From an uncultured Bacteroidales bacterium (GTDB lineage: Bacteria; Bacteroidota; Bacteroidia; Bacteroidales; UBA932), in contig CAJOHX010000013.1 of NCBI GenBank assembly GCA_905234475.1, positions 1 through 58,948 of the forward strand: a stretch of DNA of 58,948 bases, given 5' to 3'. Below, one piece after another: positions 14,560-23,530 of the stretch. Numbering within the stretch: position 1 is the stretch's first letter; each line of letters opens with the position of its first letter. The notes under the pieces were generated by a model that was given only the letters and a program-made list of their open reading frames with translations, was not told where the DNA came from and did no database searches. The translations under genes were made by a program, and so were the position numbers.

Positions 14560-17180
14560 AGGTCAGATGACGGCAACCAGCCCTGGCGGCCATCCGCCAG
14601 TTCGATGTTGCGCCAGTCGCCGACGGAGTCGAGCAGCTTGACCTTGGTGCCCTCGTGGAGCACGAACAGGTCCTTGGCGGAGTCGCGGCCCGGGGAGCTC
14701 TGGACGGTGGTGACGGCGCGGGTGATGATGGCGCTGTCGGCCTTGCGGTAGTCGTCGCGCTGCCAGAAGGCGAACGCGGCGCAGAGCAGCGTCAGGACCA
14801 GCGCGACGATGCCGGCAATGAAGCCGCCCTTGCGCGCCGCCACGCTGCGGCCGAGCAGGAACAGCAGCACGCAGCCCAGCGTCGCGGCCAGCAGCACCAG
14901 GAAGAGCGCGGCCCAGACGTCGGACGGCAGCAGCCAGCACAGCTTACGGGCCCAGATGGACAGGAAGAACTCCGGCACGGCCTCGATTTTGTCCTGGACG
15001 AGCCCCTCGGCGAATTCGAGGTTGAAGCGCGCGTCAGAGAAGGACGGATCCAGCTTGAGCGCCCGCTCGTAGTTCAGGATGGCGTGGGCCAGGTCGTCCT
15101 GCTTGAAGCAGGCGTTGCCCAGGTTGTAATACAGCTGCGGCGACTCCAGCCCGAGGGCGCGGATGTCGCTCCAGGCCTTGGCGGCCGTGGCCCAGTCGCC
15201 GTCGGAATAGGCGGCGGTGCCCACAGTCCACAGCGAATCGGTATAGGCCGTCTGCTGCGCGGCGCCCCGCTGGGCGGGCAGCAGCAGAAGCAGTGCGAGC
15301 AGGGCAGCGGCGGTGCCGGCGCCCTTGCGGGGAACTCTCTTCATGCTGTCGTCGATGGCGGAAATCACGGAGACCGCCTTCTCGTAATGGGTATTCATCG
15401 CATCATGCCCGGCATCCGGAGAATAGCGGGCGAATTCGCAGGCGTCCAGCAGGCCGACGAAATCGGCCGCCAGGCCCTCGGCCACGCCGCTGCCGACGAG
15501 GCGGGCGGAAATGTTCTCCTTGGTCATGTCGGCGGCGTCGAGGTTGAGCTTGTCGGAAATGAAGCCCAGCAGGGCGCGGTGCAGCTCCTCGTAGAAGGCC
15601 GTGTAGAGATTGCCCTGGAGGAAGGTGCCGGCCTGGGAGAGCCGCTTGCGGGCCATCTTGGTGGCGCTGCGGTTCTTGCTGCCCACCACGTCGGCGCGGC
15701 GGGCAGCCAGGGTCCGCAGCACGAACCACGCGCCGGCGGCGAGCGCCAGCAGGAGCGCGGCCAGCACCCAGAAAGCGGTCGATCCGACGAAGAAATGGCC
15801 TGCGGAGGCAAGCGTGCCCGGCTTCGAGCTGATGAAGCGGATGTCGCTGCCCAGGTCGCGCACGTCGCGCCGGTTCACGCCCTGGACGAGCTGGCCGCCG
15901 CCGGAGCCGGCGACGTCGGTGCCCCGCTCCACCCGGACGGGCATGGCTTCGCTGCGCAGGGTCACGTATTTGCGCGAAGCGATATCGTAATAGCTGTACT
16001 CCACGGGGCCGATGACGAAGTCGCCGTAGCTGCGCGGAATGAAGGGATACTCGAAAGCCTTGCCGCCGCTGACGTCGGAGACCTTGGTGTCATAGACCTC
16101 GAAATCAGGCGGGAAGGAGATCTTCGGCGCCTCCAGCAGCGAGGTGTTGCCGGAGCCGGTCACCGTGACGCGCAGCGACGCTGCGTCGTGGGTCTTGAGG
16201 GTGTCGCGGCTCAGCGTGGCGCTCATCTTGAAGCTGCCCACGCCTCCGCCGAACGAGGCCGGCGCACCGGCCGGAAGGCCGCTCACGTGGACGGTAATGG
16301 GCGAGGTGGACACCCGCTTGCGGATGGTCTGATAGTCGTCCTGGAAGAAGCTGTCGAAGATGCTGCCGGTGGGGGCCCGCTGGGTGCGGACATTCACCAG
16401 GCACACCAGTTCGGCGGCGTCGATCGTGATGTCGCCGGCCTTCTGGGGGATGAGGTTCCAGCTGCGCAGCACGGCGGTGTTGTAGATCTTGTCGTCCACG
16501 CTCTCGCGGTGGAACTCAATGCTGGTCGGCGCCTGGACTTCCTGGCTCCAGAAGCCGTTGAACGAGGGGAAACGGGCGTCCTCGAAACCGGCGATGTTGA
16601 CCCGCTGGTAGAGCTTGAGCGTGGCGGTGATCGTCTCGCCGACCATCACGTTGCGTTTGCTCAGGCTCAGGCGCATGAACATGTCCTCGCCGGACACCTG
16701 TCCGGACGATGACGACGAGCCCTGGCGGCCCTGGCTCTGGCCCTGACCCTGGCTCTGCTGCTGCCCGCCGCCCTGGCCCTGTGCGGCAGCCGCCGCGCCG
16801 TCGCTCACCACCTCGATGGTGGGGCGCGACGAGGTCAGGCGGTCGCCCTTGACCGTGGCCTCGGCCGCGGCAATCTGGAAGCGGCCGGTGCTCTTGGGCA
16901 TCAGCACGTAGGTGTAGGTGGTCTGCGAGGTGCGCGTGCTCTTGCCGTTGACGATGCTGACGGAGGTCGAAGTGCCCTTCTGCGGCCCCCAGACCAGCTG
17001 GAAGGCGGTGCCGGGATCCCAGCTGAAGTCCGACGGGGCATGCTCCCCGCTGATGATGAACGTGATGTTGAACTGCTCGTTCACGCCCACCAGGTTGGGG
17101 GCCTGGACCTTGATGGAGGTCTGGGCCGTCGCGGCAAGGGATAGCAGCGCCGCTATGAGTATGGTCGTCAATCGTTTCAT
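14547..17180 (-). CDS. BatD-BatE fusion, aerotolerance operon
   Basis: 877 residues from the ATG at 17180, which overlaps the batC stop by one base. Residues 1-21 are a signal peptide. The BatD part (to about residue 610) has beta-sandwich repeats, a Gly/Gln/Ser-rich linker near residues 135-165 and a membrane helix at about 465-490. At residue 613 a new signal-peptide-like stretch begins (MKRVPRKGAGTAAALLALLL). It is followed by TPR repeats (YYNLGNACFKQDDLAHAILN), two membrane helices and an SH3-like end (GWLPSSDLEVI), which together are BatE. In many Bacteroidota BatD and BatE are separate. No stop lies between them here. The role in the Bat complex is known only from aerotolerance phenotypes and operon context. 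Confidence 0.82.
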   Translation of the reverse strand: MKRLTTILIAALLSLAATAQTSIKVQAPNLVGVNEQFNITFIISGEHAPSDFSWDPGTAFQLVWGPQKGTSTSVSIVNGKSTRTSQTTYTYVLMPKSTGRFQIAAAEATVKGDRLTSSRPTIEVVSDGAAAAAQGQGGGQQQSQGQGQSQGRQGSSSSSGQVSGEDMFMRLSLSKRNVMVGETITATLKLYQRVNIAGFEDARFPSFNGFWSQEVQAPTSIEFHRESVDDKIYNTAVLRSWNLIPQKAGDITIDAAELVCLVNVRTQRAPTGSIFDSFFQDDYQTIRKRVSTSPITVHVSGLPAGAPASFGGGVGSFKMSATLSRDTLKTHDAASLRVTVTGSGNTSLLEAPKISFPPDFEVYDTKVSDVSGGKAFEYPFIPRSYGDFVIGPVEYSYYDIASRKYVTLRSEAMPVRVERGTDVAGSGGGQLVQGVNRRDVRDLGSDIRFISSKPGTLASAGHFFVGSTAFWVLAALLLALAAGAWFVLRTLAARRADVVGSKNRSATKMARKRLSQAGTFLQGNLYTAFYEELHRALLGFISDKLNLDAADMTKENISARLVGSGVAEGLAADFVGLLDACEFARYSPDAGHDAMNTHYEKAVSVISAIDDSMKRVPRKGAGTAAALLALLLLLPAQRGAAQQTAYTDSLWTVGTAAYSDGDWATAAKAWSDIRALGLESPQLYYNLGNACFKQDDLAHAILNYERALKLDPSFSDARFNLEFAEGLVQDKIEAVPEFFLSIWARKLCWLLPSDVWAALFLVLLAATLGCVLLFLLGRSVAARKGGFIAGIVALVLTLLCAAFAFWQRDDYRKADSAIITRAVTTVQSSPGRDSAKDLFVLHEGTKVKLLDSVGDWRNIELADGRQGWLPSSDLEVI

Positions 17181-17875
17181 TACCAATTCTTTTCTTTCTG
17201 CCGGGACTTCAGCAGCGCGGCCTTCTCCTGATTCACCTTGTCCTGCGTCTCACGCTCCTTGGCCTGGATGGCGCGCAGCATCTGCTGGGCCTGCTGGGGG
17301 GAGATCTCCGGCTGCTGGTCCTGGTTGCGGTCCTGCGGCTTCTGCTGCTGCTCTTCCTCCTGGTTCGGCTGCTTCTGCTGGTCCTGCTGCTGCTCCTGTT
17401 CTTTCTGGTCCTGGTCCTGCTGCTGGTCCTGCTGGTTGTCGTCGCCGCCCTGTTGCTGCTGGTTCTCCAGCATCTTCTTGGCGTAGATGTAGTTCTCCTT
17501 GGCGTCGAGGTCGGCCGGGTCAAGCAGCAGCGCCTGCCGGAAGGCCTCCACCGCCGCGGCGTAGTCCTTCTGCTGGAGGGCGGCGTCGCCGGTGTTGAAG
17601 TAATACTCAGCGGGCAGCGTGCCCATGTCCTTGACCGTTGCGAGGGCCTTCGCCGCACCGGCGTAGTCCTGCTGGCGATAGAGTGCAGAGGCGAGGTTGT
17701 ACTCCGCCGTCACGGACAGCGAATCCTTGAGCGCGGCCTTGCGGTAGTCGATCTCCGCCTCCTTGAAGCGGTCCTTGCGGAACTTGCGGTTGCCGGCGCG
17801 CACCTCGCCCCGGTCCACCTGGGCAAGGGCGGGCAGGGCGCAGAATATCAACAGGATAGTCAATAACCTTTTCAT
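17180..17875 (-). CDS. BatC-like TPR protein
   Basis: 231 residues. Signal peptide MKRLLTILLIFCALPALAQ, then TPR repeats at about residues 25-135 (YYFNTGDAALQQKDYAAAVE), then a Gln/Asp/Glu-rich stretch at about 140-195 and a charged C-terminal helix. BatC proteins are periplasmic TPR proteins that bind the VWA proteins BatA and BatB. The start overlaps the batB stop by 4 bases (ATGA) and the stop overlaps the batD start. Confidence 0.85.
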   Translation of the reverse strand: MKRLLTILLIFCALPALAQVDRGEVRAGNRKFRKDRFKEAEIDYRKAALKDSLSVTAEYNLASALYRQQDYAGAAKALATVKDMGTLPAEYYFNTGDAALQQKDYAAAVEAFRQALLLDPADLDAKENYIYAKKMLENQQQQGGDDNQQDQQQDQDQKEQEQQQDQQKQPNQEEEQQQKPQDRNQDQQPEISPQQAQQMLRAIQAKERETQDKVNQEKAALLKSRQKEKNW

Positions 17876-18873
17876 TCGAACAACCTCCTCTTGGCTCGCC
17901 GTTCGCCGATGAGCATCTCCAGTACGAAGAAGAAGAGCGCCGCGGCGAAGAAATACATATACTGTTCGTCATATTCCTCGAAGACGGTCGAATTGAAGCG
18001 CTCGTCCTCGAGCTTGCGGATCTCGTCGAGGATGGGGTTGAGCCCGAACTCCTCGTTGCCCGCATGGACATAGGCGCCGTTCCCCACGGACGCGATGCGC
18101 TTGAGCGTCTCCTCGTCCAGCCGGGTCACGACGATATTGCCGTCCTTGTCCTTCATCAGGTCGCCGTCCTTGGGAATCGGCTGCCCCTGCAGGGATCCCA
18201 CGCCGACGGTGAACACGAGAATTCCCGTCGAAGCGACCTGCTTCGCGGCCTCCACGGCGTCGTCCTCGTGGTTCTCACCGTCGGTGATCACGATGATGGC
18301 GCGGCTCTTCTCGCTCTGGACGCTGAAGCTCTTGGCCGCCGTCATGATCGCATCCCCGATGGCCGTGCCCTGGACGGGCACCGACTCGGTGCTGATGGAG
18401 TTAAGGAACATCTTGGCGGACACGTAGTCCGTGGTGATCGGGAGCTGCACGAAGGAGCTTCCCGCGAAAATAATCAGGCCGATGCGGTCGCCCTGCAGGC
18501 GGTCCACGATGCGGGAGATGGCCAGTTTGGCGCGGGACAGCCGGTCCGGCGAATAGTCCTGGGCGAGCATCGAATTGGACACGTCCAGGCAGATCATGAT
18601 CTCTGCGCCCTTGGTCTCGCGCTCCACCAGCTTGGCCCCGAGCAGCGGCCGGGCCATGCCGACCACAAAGCAGAAGAAGCCCAGGCAGAACAGCACGGTG
18701 CGCCACCAGCCCTTGGCAGATGACCAGTGGGGCATGAGGGCGGACACGAGCGCCTCGTCGCCGAAGCGGCGCACGCGTTTGCGGCGGCCCCGGCGGATCA
18801 GGGCGTAGCCGATGAGGATCACCGGAATGAGCAGCAGCAGCCACAGATAGAAAGCACGGGCAAAGTACAGCAT
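17872..18873 (-). CDS. batB: BatB, VWA-domain membrane protein
   Basis: 333 residues. Two N-terminal membrane helices (about residues 7-25 and 57-77), a von Willebrand A domain with the MIDAS motif CLDVSNSM and the second metal loop in ITDGENHEDD, and a C-terminal helix (FFAAALFFFVLEMLIG). The domain faces the periplasm. It starts 2 bases from the batA stop. BatA and BatB are expected to interact with the MoxR ATPase and BatC to BatE in an envelope complex. Confidence 0.9.
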   Translation of the reverse strand: MLYFARAFYLWLLLLIPVILIGYALIRRGRRKRVRRFGDEALVSALMPHWSSAKGWWRTVLFCLGFFCFVVGMARPLLGAKLVERETKGAEIMICLDVSNSMLAQDYSPDRLSRAKLAISRIVDRLQGDRIGLIIFAGSSFVQLPITTDYVSAKMFLNSISTESVPVQGTAIGDAIMTAAKSFSVQSEKSRAIIVITDGENHEDDAVEAAKQVASTGILVFTVGVGSLQGQPIPKDGDLMKDKDGNIVVTRLDEETLKRIASVGNGAYVHAGNEEFGLNPILDEIRKLEDERFNSTVFEEYDEQYMYFFAAALFFFVLEMLIGERRAKRRLFE

Positions 18874-18874
18874 A

Positions 18875-19858
18875 CTACGGCATCCTCCTCAGCAAAAGTC
18901 CCACAAGCAGTTCGAGCAGCAGGCAGACGAGGGCCGCCAGGCCGAAGCGCCCGAACAGTTCCTTATAGACGGGGAAACTGTCCACGGTGGTGCGGGCCTT
19001 CTCCATCTTGTTGATCTCAGAATAGATTTCCGCAAGCTTGGTGTTGTCCGTCGCGCGGAAATAGCGGCCGCCCGTGGTCTCGGCGATGCTCTTGAGCAGG
19101 TCTTCGTCGATCTCGACCTGCACCTGCTGCATCTCCACGCCCCAGGGGGTCATCACCGGGTAGGGGGCCATGCCGTTGGCGCCCACGCCAATCGTGTAGA
19201 CGCGCACGCCGTAGGTCTTGGCAATCTCGGCGGCGGTCTGCGGCGCCACTTCGCCGCTGTTGTTGACACCGTCCGTAAGCAGGATCACCACCCGGCTGGG
19301 CGCGTCGGAATCCATCATCCGGGCCACAGCCGTCGCGAGGCCGTTGCCGATCGCGGTGCCGTCCTCGATGAGGTCGGTCTGCACTTCCTTCATGAGGTTG
19401 ATCAGGGTGGCGCGGTCCGTAGTGAGCGGGCACTGCGTGTAGCTCTCGCCCGCGAACACGGCGATGCCCATCCGGTCGGAGGGGCGCTGGGAGATGAATT
19501 CGATGGCGATGTCCTTGGCCGCGCTGATGCGGTCCGGGGTGAAGTCCCGGGCGAGCATACTCGTGGACACGTCCATCGCGAACACGATGTCAATGCCTTC
19601 GGAGTCCACCTTCTCGATCTCGGTGGACGAGCGCGGACGCGCGAGGGCCACGACGATCAGGCAGAGCGCGGCGGTGCGCAGCGCCATCGGCAGGTGGCGC
19701 AGGATCCCCAGCGGGGAACGGCCGCCCTGCAGCCACGGCGCCGCCGTGGACACGCGCAGGTGCGGACGGCGCTCCGAGAGCTCCCGCCAGACGTACAGCC
19801 CGACCAGGAGCAGGGGAATGGCCAGCAGCCACAGCAGTCCGGGATTCTCAAAGTTCAT
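18875..19858 (-). CDS. batA: BatA, VWA-domain membrane protein
   Basis: 327 residues from ATG 19858 (MNFENPGLLWLLAIPLLLVG). The ORF could extend eight codons upstream into the overlapping gene, but the chosen start fits the family. There are N-terminal membrane helices at about residues 6-24 and 52-72, a VWA domain with MIDAS motif AMDVSTSM and LLTDGVNNSG, and a C-terminal helix near the end (LAALVCLLLELLVGLLL). The start overlaps the end of the upstream gene by 11 bases. Confidence 0.9.
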   Translation of the reverse strand: MNFENPGLLWLLAIPLLLVGLYVWRELSERRPHLRVSTAAPWLQGGRSPLGILRHLPMALRTAALCLIVVALARPRSSTEIEKVDSEGIDIVFAMDVSTSMLARDFTPDRISAAKDIAIEFISQRPSDRMGIAVFAGESYTQCPLTTDRATLINLMKEVQTDLIEDGTAIGNGLATAVARMMDSDAPSRVVILLTDGVNNSGEVAPQTAAEIAKTYGVRVYTIGVGANGMAPYPVMTPWGVEMQQVQVEIDEDLLKSIAETTGGRYFRATDNTKLAEIYSEINKMEKARTTVDSFPVYKELFGRFGLAALVCLLLELLVGLLLRRMP

Positions 19859-20807
19859 CGCCCGTCTTCTGCTCCTCCTCAAGCACGGTCTGGTAAGTGG
19901 AAGTCACGAAACGGACGGCGGTCGGCAGCGCGCGGGCGTTCTCCTCCTGGGAGGCGACGTGCTTCGCGAATTTCACGAAGTCGGCGCATTCGAACACCTC
20001 GCGCAGCTCCTCGCGCAGGTCCGCCGGCAGGTCCTTCGCGTCCTGGAGGGCAGCGAAGAGCTCGGCCGTCGTCATCTCCGGCGCATCCACGCCGAAGCGG
20101 TCTTCCATATAGGTCTTCAGGGCATTGGTGATGCCCGAATAGAATGCTTTCTGCTTCTCCGGCGCCCAGAAGGTGTCGCCGCGCCACTTGTCCAGCTCGC
20201 GCAGCGCCACGATGTAGGCCGGGTCGCGGTGCTCCGCTGCGGTGGCCTCCTGTTTGCGGCGGCGCAGCGCCCGGATGCCCAGCATGAGCAGGGTCGCGAA
20301 AACGAGCACGCCGCAGATCCAGGGGATCAGCTCCTTGAAGGTCAGTGGATAACGCATCTGGCCCTTGATGTCGTGGATCTGGAAGGTGGCGGTGTCCACC
20401 GGCATGGTCTTCACCTCGATCTCCATGCCCTCGAACACCAGGGTGTCCCGGCCGCAGAGCACGGGGATGGGCGGTAGGAAATAGGTCCCCTCCTCGAACG
20501 GGGCAATCACAATGCTGCCCCGGACGCTGTACAGTTCGCCGCGGTTCTTGCGGCCGGGCTGGCGGACGTGCAGGCGCGCCGTCGTGTCGAGCTGCCAACC
20601 GCGCACGATCGTGAGCGTGTCGCCCGACGCCTGCGTGAAATCGGGCAGCGCCAGCGGCGTGTCCGCCGCCAGGCTGTCCAGCTGGAAACCGTATTCAAGC
20701 TGGTCCGCGATGAGGATGGAATCCCGGGGCTGGAGCTGCTTGAGGTAAGCAAGCCCGCCCGGGATGATCTCCAGCAATGCGGCCAATATGAATGTCAGCA
20801 CTTTCAT
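19848..20807 (-). CDS. Bat-operon membrane protein, DUF4381-like
   Basis: 319 residues. N-terminal signal or anchor (MKVLTFILAALLEIIPGG), a periplasmic beta-rich part to about residue 150, a membrane helix at about 158-176 (WICGVLVFATLLMLGIRAL), and a C-terminal cytoplasmic part with the pattern YSGITNALKTYMEDRFGV typical of proteins between DUF58 and BatA genes. It overlaps the DUF58 stop by 4 bases (ATGA). No enzyme motif is seen; a scaffold role in the complex is inferred from position only. Confidence 0.75.
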   Translation of the reverse strand: MKVLTFILAALLEIIPGGLAYLKQLQPRDSILIADQLEYGFQLDSLAADTPLALPDFTQASGDTLTIVRGWQLDTTARLHVRQPGRKNRGELYSVRGSIVIAPFEEGTYFLPPIPVLCGRDTLVFEGMEIEVKTMPVDTATFQIHDIKGQMRYPLTFKELIPWICGVLVFATLLMLGIRALRRRKQEATAAEHRDPAYIVALRELDKWRGDTFWAPEKQKAFYSGITNALKTYMEDRFGVDAPEMTTAELFAALQDAKDLPADLREELREVFECADFVKFAKHVASQEENARALPTAVRFVTSTYQTVLEEEQKTGDEL

Positions 20808-21706
20808 CTTCTGTTGAACAGGGCCATCAGGCCCTTGACATAGTCTTCGTCCGTGGCAATGTCCACGTGGTCGATCTGGTATCGGTTGAGCAGCGTCTCC
20901 TGGCGTGCGGACAGGTCGGCGAACCAGCGCTCATACGCCACGCGCATTTTACGGCTGTCCGTGTCGATCCAGGCGCCCGCGCCGGTCTCGCTGTCCTTGA
21001 TGTGCACCAGGCCCACCGGCGGCAGTGAACGCTCGCGCGGGTCGTGGACCTGGATGACGCTCAGGTCGTGGCGGTTCACCGCCACCTTGAGTGCCTCCTC
21101 GTAGCGGGGATTGCCGTCCGCGTCGGTGTCGATCATGTCGCTGAGCAGGAAGGCCGTGCACTTCTTCTTGATGGCGTTGGTGAGGAATTTCAGGGCGGCG
21201 CCGATGTCCGTCCCGTCCGAGGCGGGCTGCAGCTCCAGCATCTCGCGGATGATGTGCAGCAGGTGCGAGCGGCCCTTGCCCGGCGGGATGAATTTCTCGA
21301 TCCGGTCGGAGAAGAACAGCGCGCCCACCTTGTCGTTGTTGAGGATGGCGCTGAAGGAGAGCACCGCCGCGATCTCGGCCAGGCGCTCGCGCTTCGTCTC
21401 GGCCGCCGTGCCGAACAGGCCCGAGCGGCTCACGTCCACGAGCAGCACGACCGTCAGCTCCCGCTCCTCCTCGTAGATCTTGACGTAGGGCGCACGCAGG
21501 CGGGCCGTGACGTTCCAGTCCATGGAGCGCACGTCGTCCCCCCACTGGTACTCCCGCACCTCGCTGAACGCCATGCCACGGCCCTTGAAGGCCGAATGGT
21601 ACTCGCCGGCGAAAATCTGGTGGGAGAGCGCCTTGGTCCGGATCTCGATCTTCCTGACTTTCTTCAGGAGCTCGGTCGCACGCGTATTACGGGACGATGA
21701 CGGCAT
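20804..21706 (-). CDS. DUF58 domain protein of the MoxR/Bat operon
   Basis: 300 residues. DUF58 signature near residues 40-75 (FKGRGMAFSEVREYQ, then DDVRSMDWNVTARL) and a VWA-like fold after it (VVLLVDVSRSGLFG). There are no membrane helices, so it is cytoplasmic. The start at 21706 overlaps the moxR end by 20 bases. In moxR clusters this protein is always next to the ATPase; its activity is unknown. Confidence 0.9.
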   Translation of the reverse strand: MPSSSRNTRATELLKKVRKIEIRTKALSHQIFAGEYHSAFKGRGMAFSEVREYQWGDDVRSMDWNVTARLRAPYVKIYEEERELTVVLLVDVSRSGLFGTAAETKRERLAEIAAVLSFSAILNNDKVGALFFSDRIEKFIPPGKGRSHLLHIIREMLELQPASDGTDIGAALKFLTNAIKKKCTAFLLSDMIDTDADGNPRYEEALKVAVNRHDLSVIQVHDPRERSLPPVGLVHIKDSETGAGAWIDTDSRKMRVAYERWFADLSARQETLLNRYQIDHVDIATDEDYVKGLMALFNRR

Positions 21707-22679
21707 TGATCACCTGCTCGATAATCTCCTCGCTCGTGACATTCTCCGCCTCGGCCTCGTAGGTCAGGCCGATGCGGTGGCGCAGCACCTCAGGGCACAC
21801 GGCGCGCACATCCTCGGGGATGACGTAGCCGCGCCGCTTGATGAAGGCGTACGCCTTGGCGGCCATGGACAGGCTGATGCTCGCACGCGGCGAGCCGCCG
21901 TAGGAAATAAGGTCCTTGAGGTCCTTCAGCCCGTAGTCTTCCGGGGTGCGGGTGGCATAGACGATGTCCACGATGTAGCGCTCGATCTTCTCATCCATAT
22001 ACACTTCGCGCACGACCTCGCGGGCCCGCACGATGTCCTCGGGGTTCACCACGGCGTTGGCCCGGGGGAACTCCCCGCTGTTGTTCATCCGGATGATGAG
22101 CTTCTCCTCGTCCTTCTTGGGGTAGCCCACGATGACCTTGAGCATGAAACGGTCCACCTGGGCCTCCGGGAGGGGGTAGGTGCCTTCCTGCTCGATCGGG
22201 TTCTGCGTGGCCATCACGAGGAAGGGCTTCGGCAGTTCGTAGGTCTGCTCGCCCAGGGTCACCTGCCGCTCCTGCATGGCTTCCAGCAGGGCGGACTGGA
22301 CCTTGGCGGGGGCGCGGTTGATTTCGTCCGCCAGCACGAAGTTGGCGAAGACCGGGCCCTTGTGCACCTCGAACTGCTCTTTCTTCTGGGAATAAATCAG
22401 CGTGCCGGTCACATCTGCCGGCAGCAGGTCCGGGGTGAACTGGATGCGGCTGAACTTAGCGTTGACAGCCTGCGACAACGTGCTGATGGCCAACGTCTTG
22501 GCCAGACCGGGGACGCCTTCGAGCAGGATGTGCCCGTCGGCCAGCATCGCGATCATCAGGTTCTCTACCAGGTGCTTCTGGCCGACGATCACCTTGCCCA
22601 TCTCCAGGGAGAGGAGATCCACGAATGCGCTCTCTTTCTGGATGCGCTCGTTGAGCTCCTTGATGTTTACACTTTCCAT
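21687..22679 (-). CDS. MoxR family AAA+ ATPase
   Basis: 330 residues. Walker A is LLEGVPGLAKT, Walker B is VLADEINRAP, sensor 1 lies in MATQNPIEQEGTYPLPEAQ, and the C-terminal lid shows GGSPRASISL. MoxR proteins act as chaperone-like ATPases for VWA proteins; here the partners would be BatA and BatB. It is the first gene of the minus-strand operon moxR-DUF58-DUF4381-like-batA-batB-batC-batDE. It is divergent from truA with 26 bases between starts; no clear -7 box is visible for it in that gap, so its promoter may lie within truA. Confidence 0.93.
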   Translation of the reverse strand: MESVNIKELNERIQKESAFVDLLSLEMGKVIVGQKHLVENLMIAMLADGHILLEGVPGLAKTLAISTLSQAVNAKFSRIQFTPDLLPADVTGTLIYSQKKEQFEVHKGPVFANFVLADEINRAPAKVQSALLEAMQERQVTLGEQTYELPKPFLVMATQNPIEQEGTYPLPEAQVDRFMLKVIVGYPKKDEEKLIIRMNNSGEFPRANAVVNPEDIVRAREVVREVYMDEKIERYIVDIVYATRTPEDYGLKDLKDLISYGGSPRASISLSMAAKAYAFIKRRGYVIPEDVRAVCPEVLRHRIGLTYEAEAENVTSEEIIEQVINAVIVP

Positions 22680-22688
22680 ATAATTGAC

Positions 22689-22696
22689 TAATTTTG
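22689..22696 (+). promoter_or_regulatory. -7 box for truA
   Basis: TAATTTTG matches TAnnTTTG. It ends 9 bases before the truA ATG at 22706, so a leader of only a few bases is expected. Confidence 0.55.
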
Positions 22697-22705
22697 CAGT
22701 CGGTT

Positions 22706-23530
22706 ATGCGTTATTCCATCAAGCTCTCCTACAGCGGTGCGGATTTCTGCGGGTGGCAGGTCCAGCCGGATGCTCCGAGCGTCCAGCAGACGCTTCAGGA
22801 GGCGCTGTCCACCCTGCTCCATGCAGCCGTCGCCGTGACGGGTGCCGGGCGTACCGACACCGGCGTCAACGCAATCGGCTACATCGCTCATTTCGACGCA
22901 GCCGAGGGGCTTGACACGCATCAATTATGCTACAAATTAAATGCCATTCTGCCCCGCTCCGTGGTGGTTCATGACATTGCGCCGGTGGCGGATGATTTCC
23001 ACGCCCGCTTTGACGCGACGCGGCGCGAATACACCTACTTCCTGCACCGGGTCAAGGACCCTTTCATGGATGCGTATTCCTGGCTCTACACCTTCCCGGA
23101 GGTCGATTTCGCGGCCATGAACGAGGCCGCGCAGGCCCTGGTCGGGCAGCACGATTTCCGCTGTTTCGAGAAGACCGGTGCCGACTCCAAGACCTCGCTG
23201 TGCACGGTCACCGAGGCCGGCTGGCACCGCTACACCCCCACGCATCTGGCGCTTACCGGACGAGAAGGTGGCGAGAACTACTGGTATTTCCGCATCTCCG
23301 CCGACCGGTTCCTGCGCAACATGGTCCGCGCCGTCGTCGGGACCCTGCTCGAAGTCGGCCGCGGCAAGCGCACCGTCGCGGATTTTGCCGCGTTGGTCTT
23401 ACCTCCGTCATTCGCCGGCTTGACCGGCGAATCTCCGGATGCCGGATCGCAGTCCGGCATGACGATGCGTTCCCTGGCCGGCGAAAGTGTCCCCGGGCAC
23501 GCTCTCTTCCTGAGTGAAATCCGCTACTAG
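22706..23530 (+). CDS. truA: tRNA pseudouridine(38-40) synthase TruA, with palindromic insertion
   Basis: 274 residues from ATG 22706 (MRYSIKLSYSGADFCGWQ). A TTG 12 bases upstream is in frame but lies inside the promoter. The catalytic aspartate is in GAGRTDTGVNA. RFDATRREYTYFL and RFLRNMVRAVVGTLLEVGRG are the usual RNA-binding and structural motifs. TruA isomerises uridines 38-40 in the anticodon arm. Residues about 234-253 (PPSFAGLTGESPDAGSQSGM) do not fit the family and are encoded by a palindromic element (23406-23464). The normal C-terminus SVPGHALFLSEIRY resumes after it. The stop overlaps the end of the convergent LD-carboxypeptidase gene by 4 bases. Confidence 0.92.
   Translation: MRYSIKLSYSGADFCGWQVQPDAPSVQQTLQEALSTLLHAAVAVTGAGRTDTGVNAIGYIAHFDAAEGLDTHQLCYKLNAILPRSVVVHDIAPVADDFHARFDATRREYTYFLHRVKDPFMDAYSWLYTFPEVDFAAMNEAAQALVGQHDFRCFEKTGADSKTSLCTVTEAGWHRYTPTHLALTGREGGENYWYFRISADRFLRNMVRAVVGTLLEVGRGKRTVADFAALVLPPSFAGLTGESPDAGSQSGMTMRSLAGESVPGHALFLSEIRY
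23406..23464. repeat. Palindromic element inserted in frame in truA
   Basis: 59 bases with terminal inverted ends CGTCAT/ATGACG (23406-23411 and 23459-23464). Two perfect hairpins lie inside: ATTCGCCGG/CCGGCGAAT at 23410-23432 (9 bp, 5-base loop) and ATGCCGGA/TCCGGCAT at 23439-23460 (8 bp, 6-base loop). The open frame of truA continues through it. The end sequence resembles dispersed repeats of the CGTCATTCC...GGCATGACG type seen between genes in many bacteria. Confidence 0.75.
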
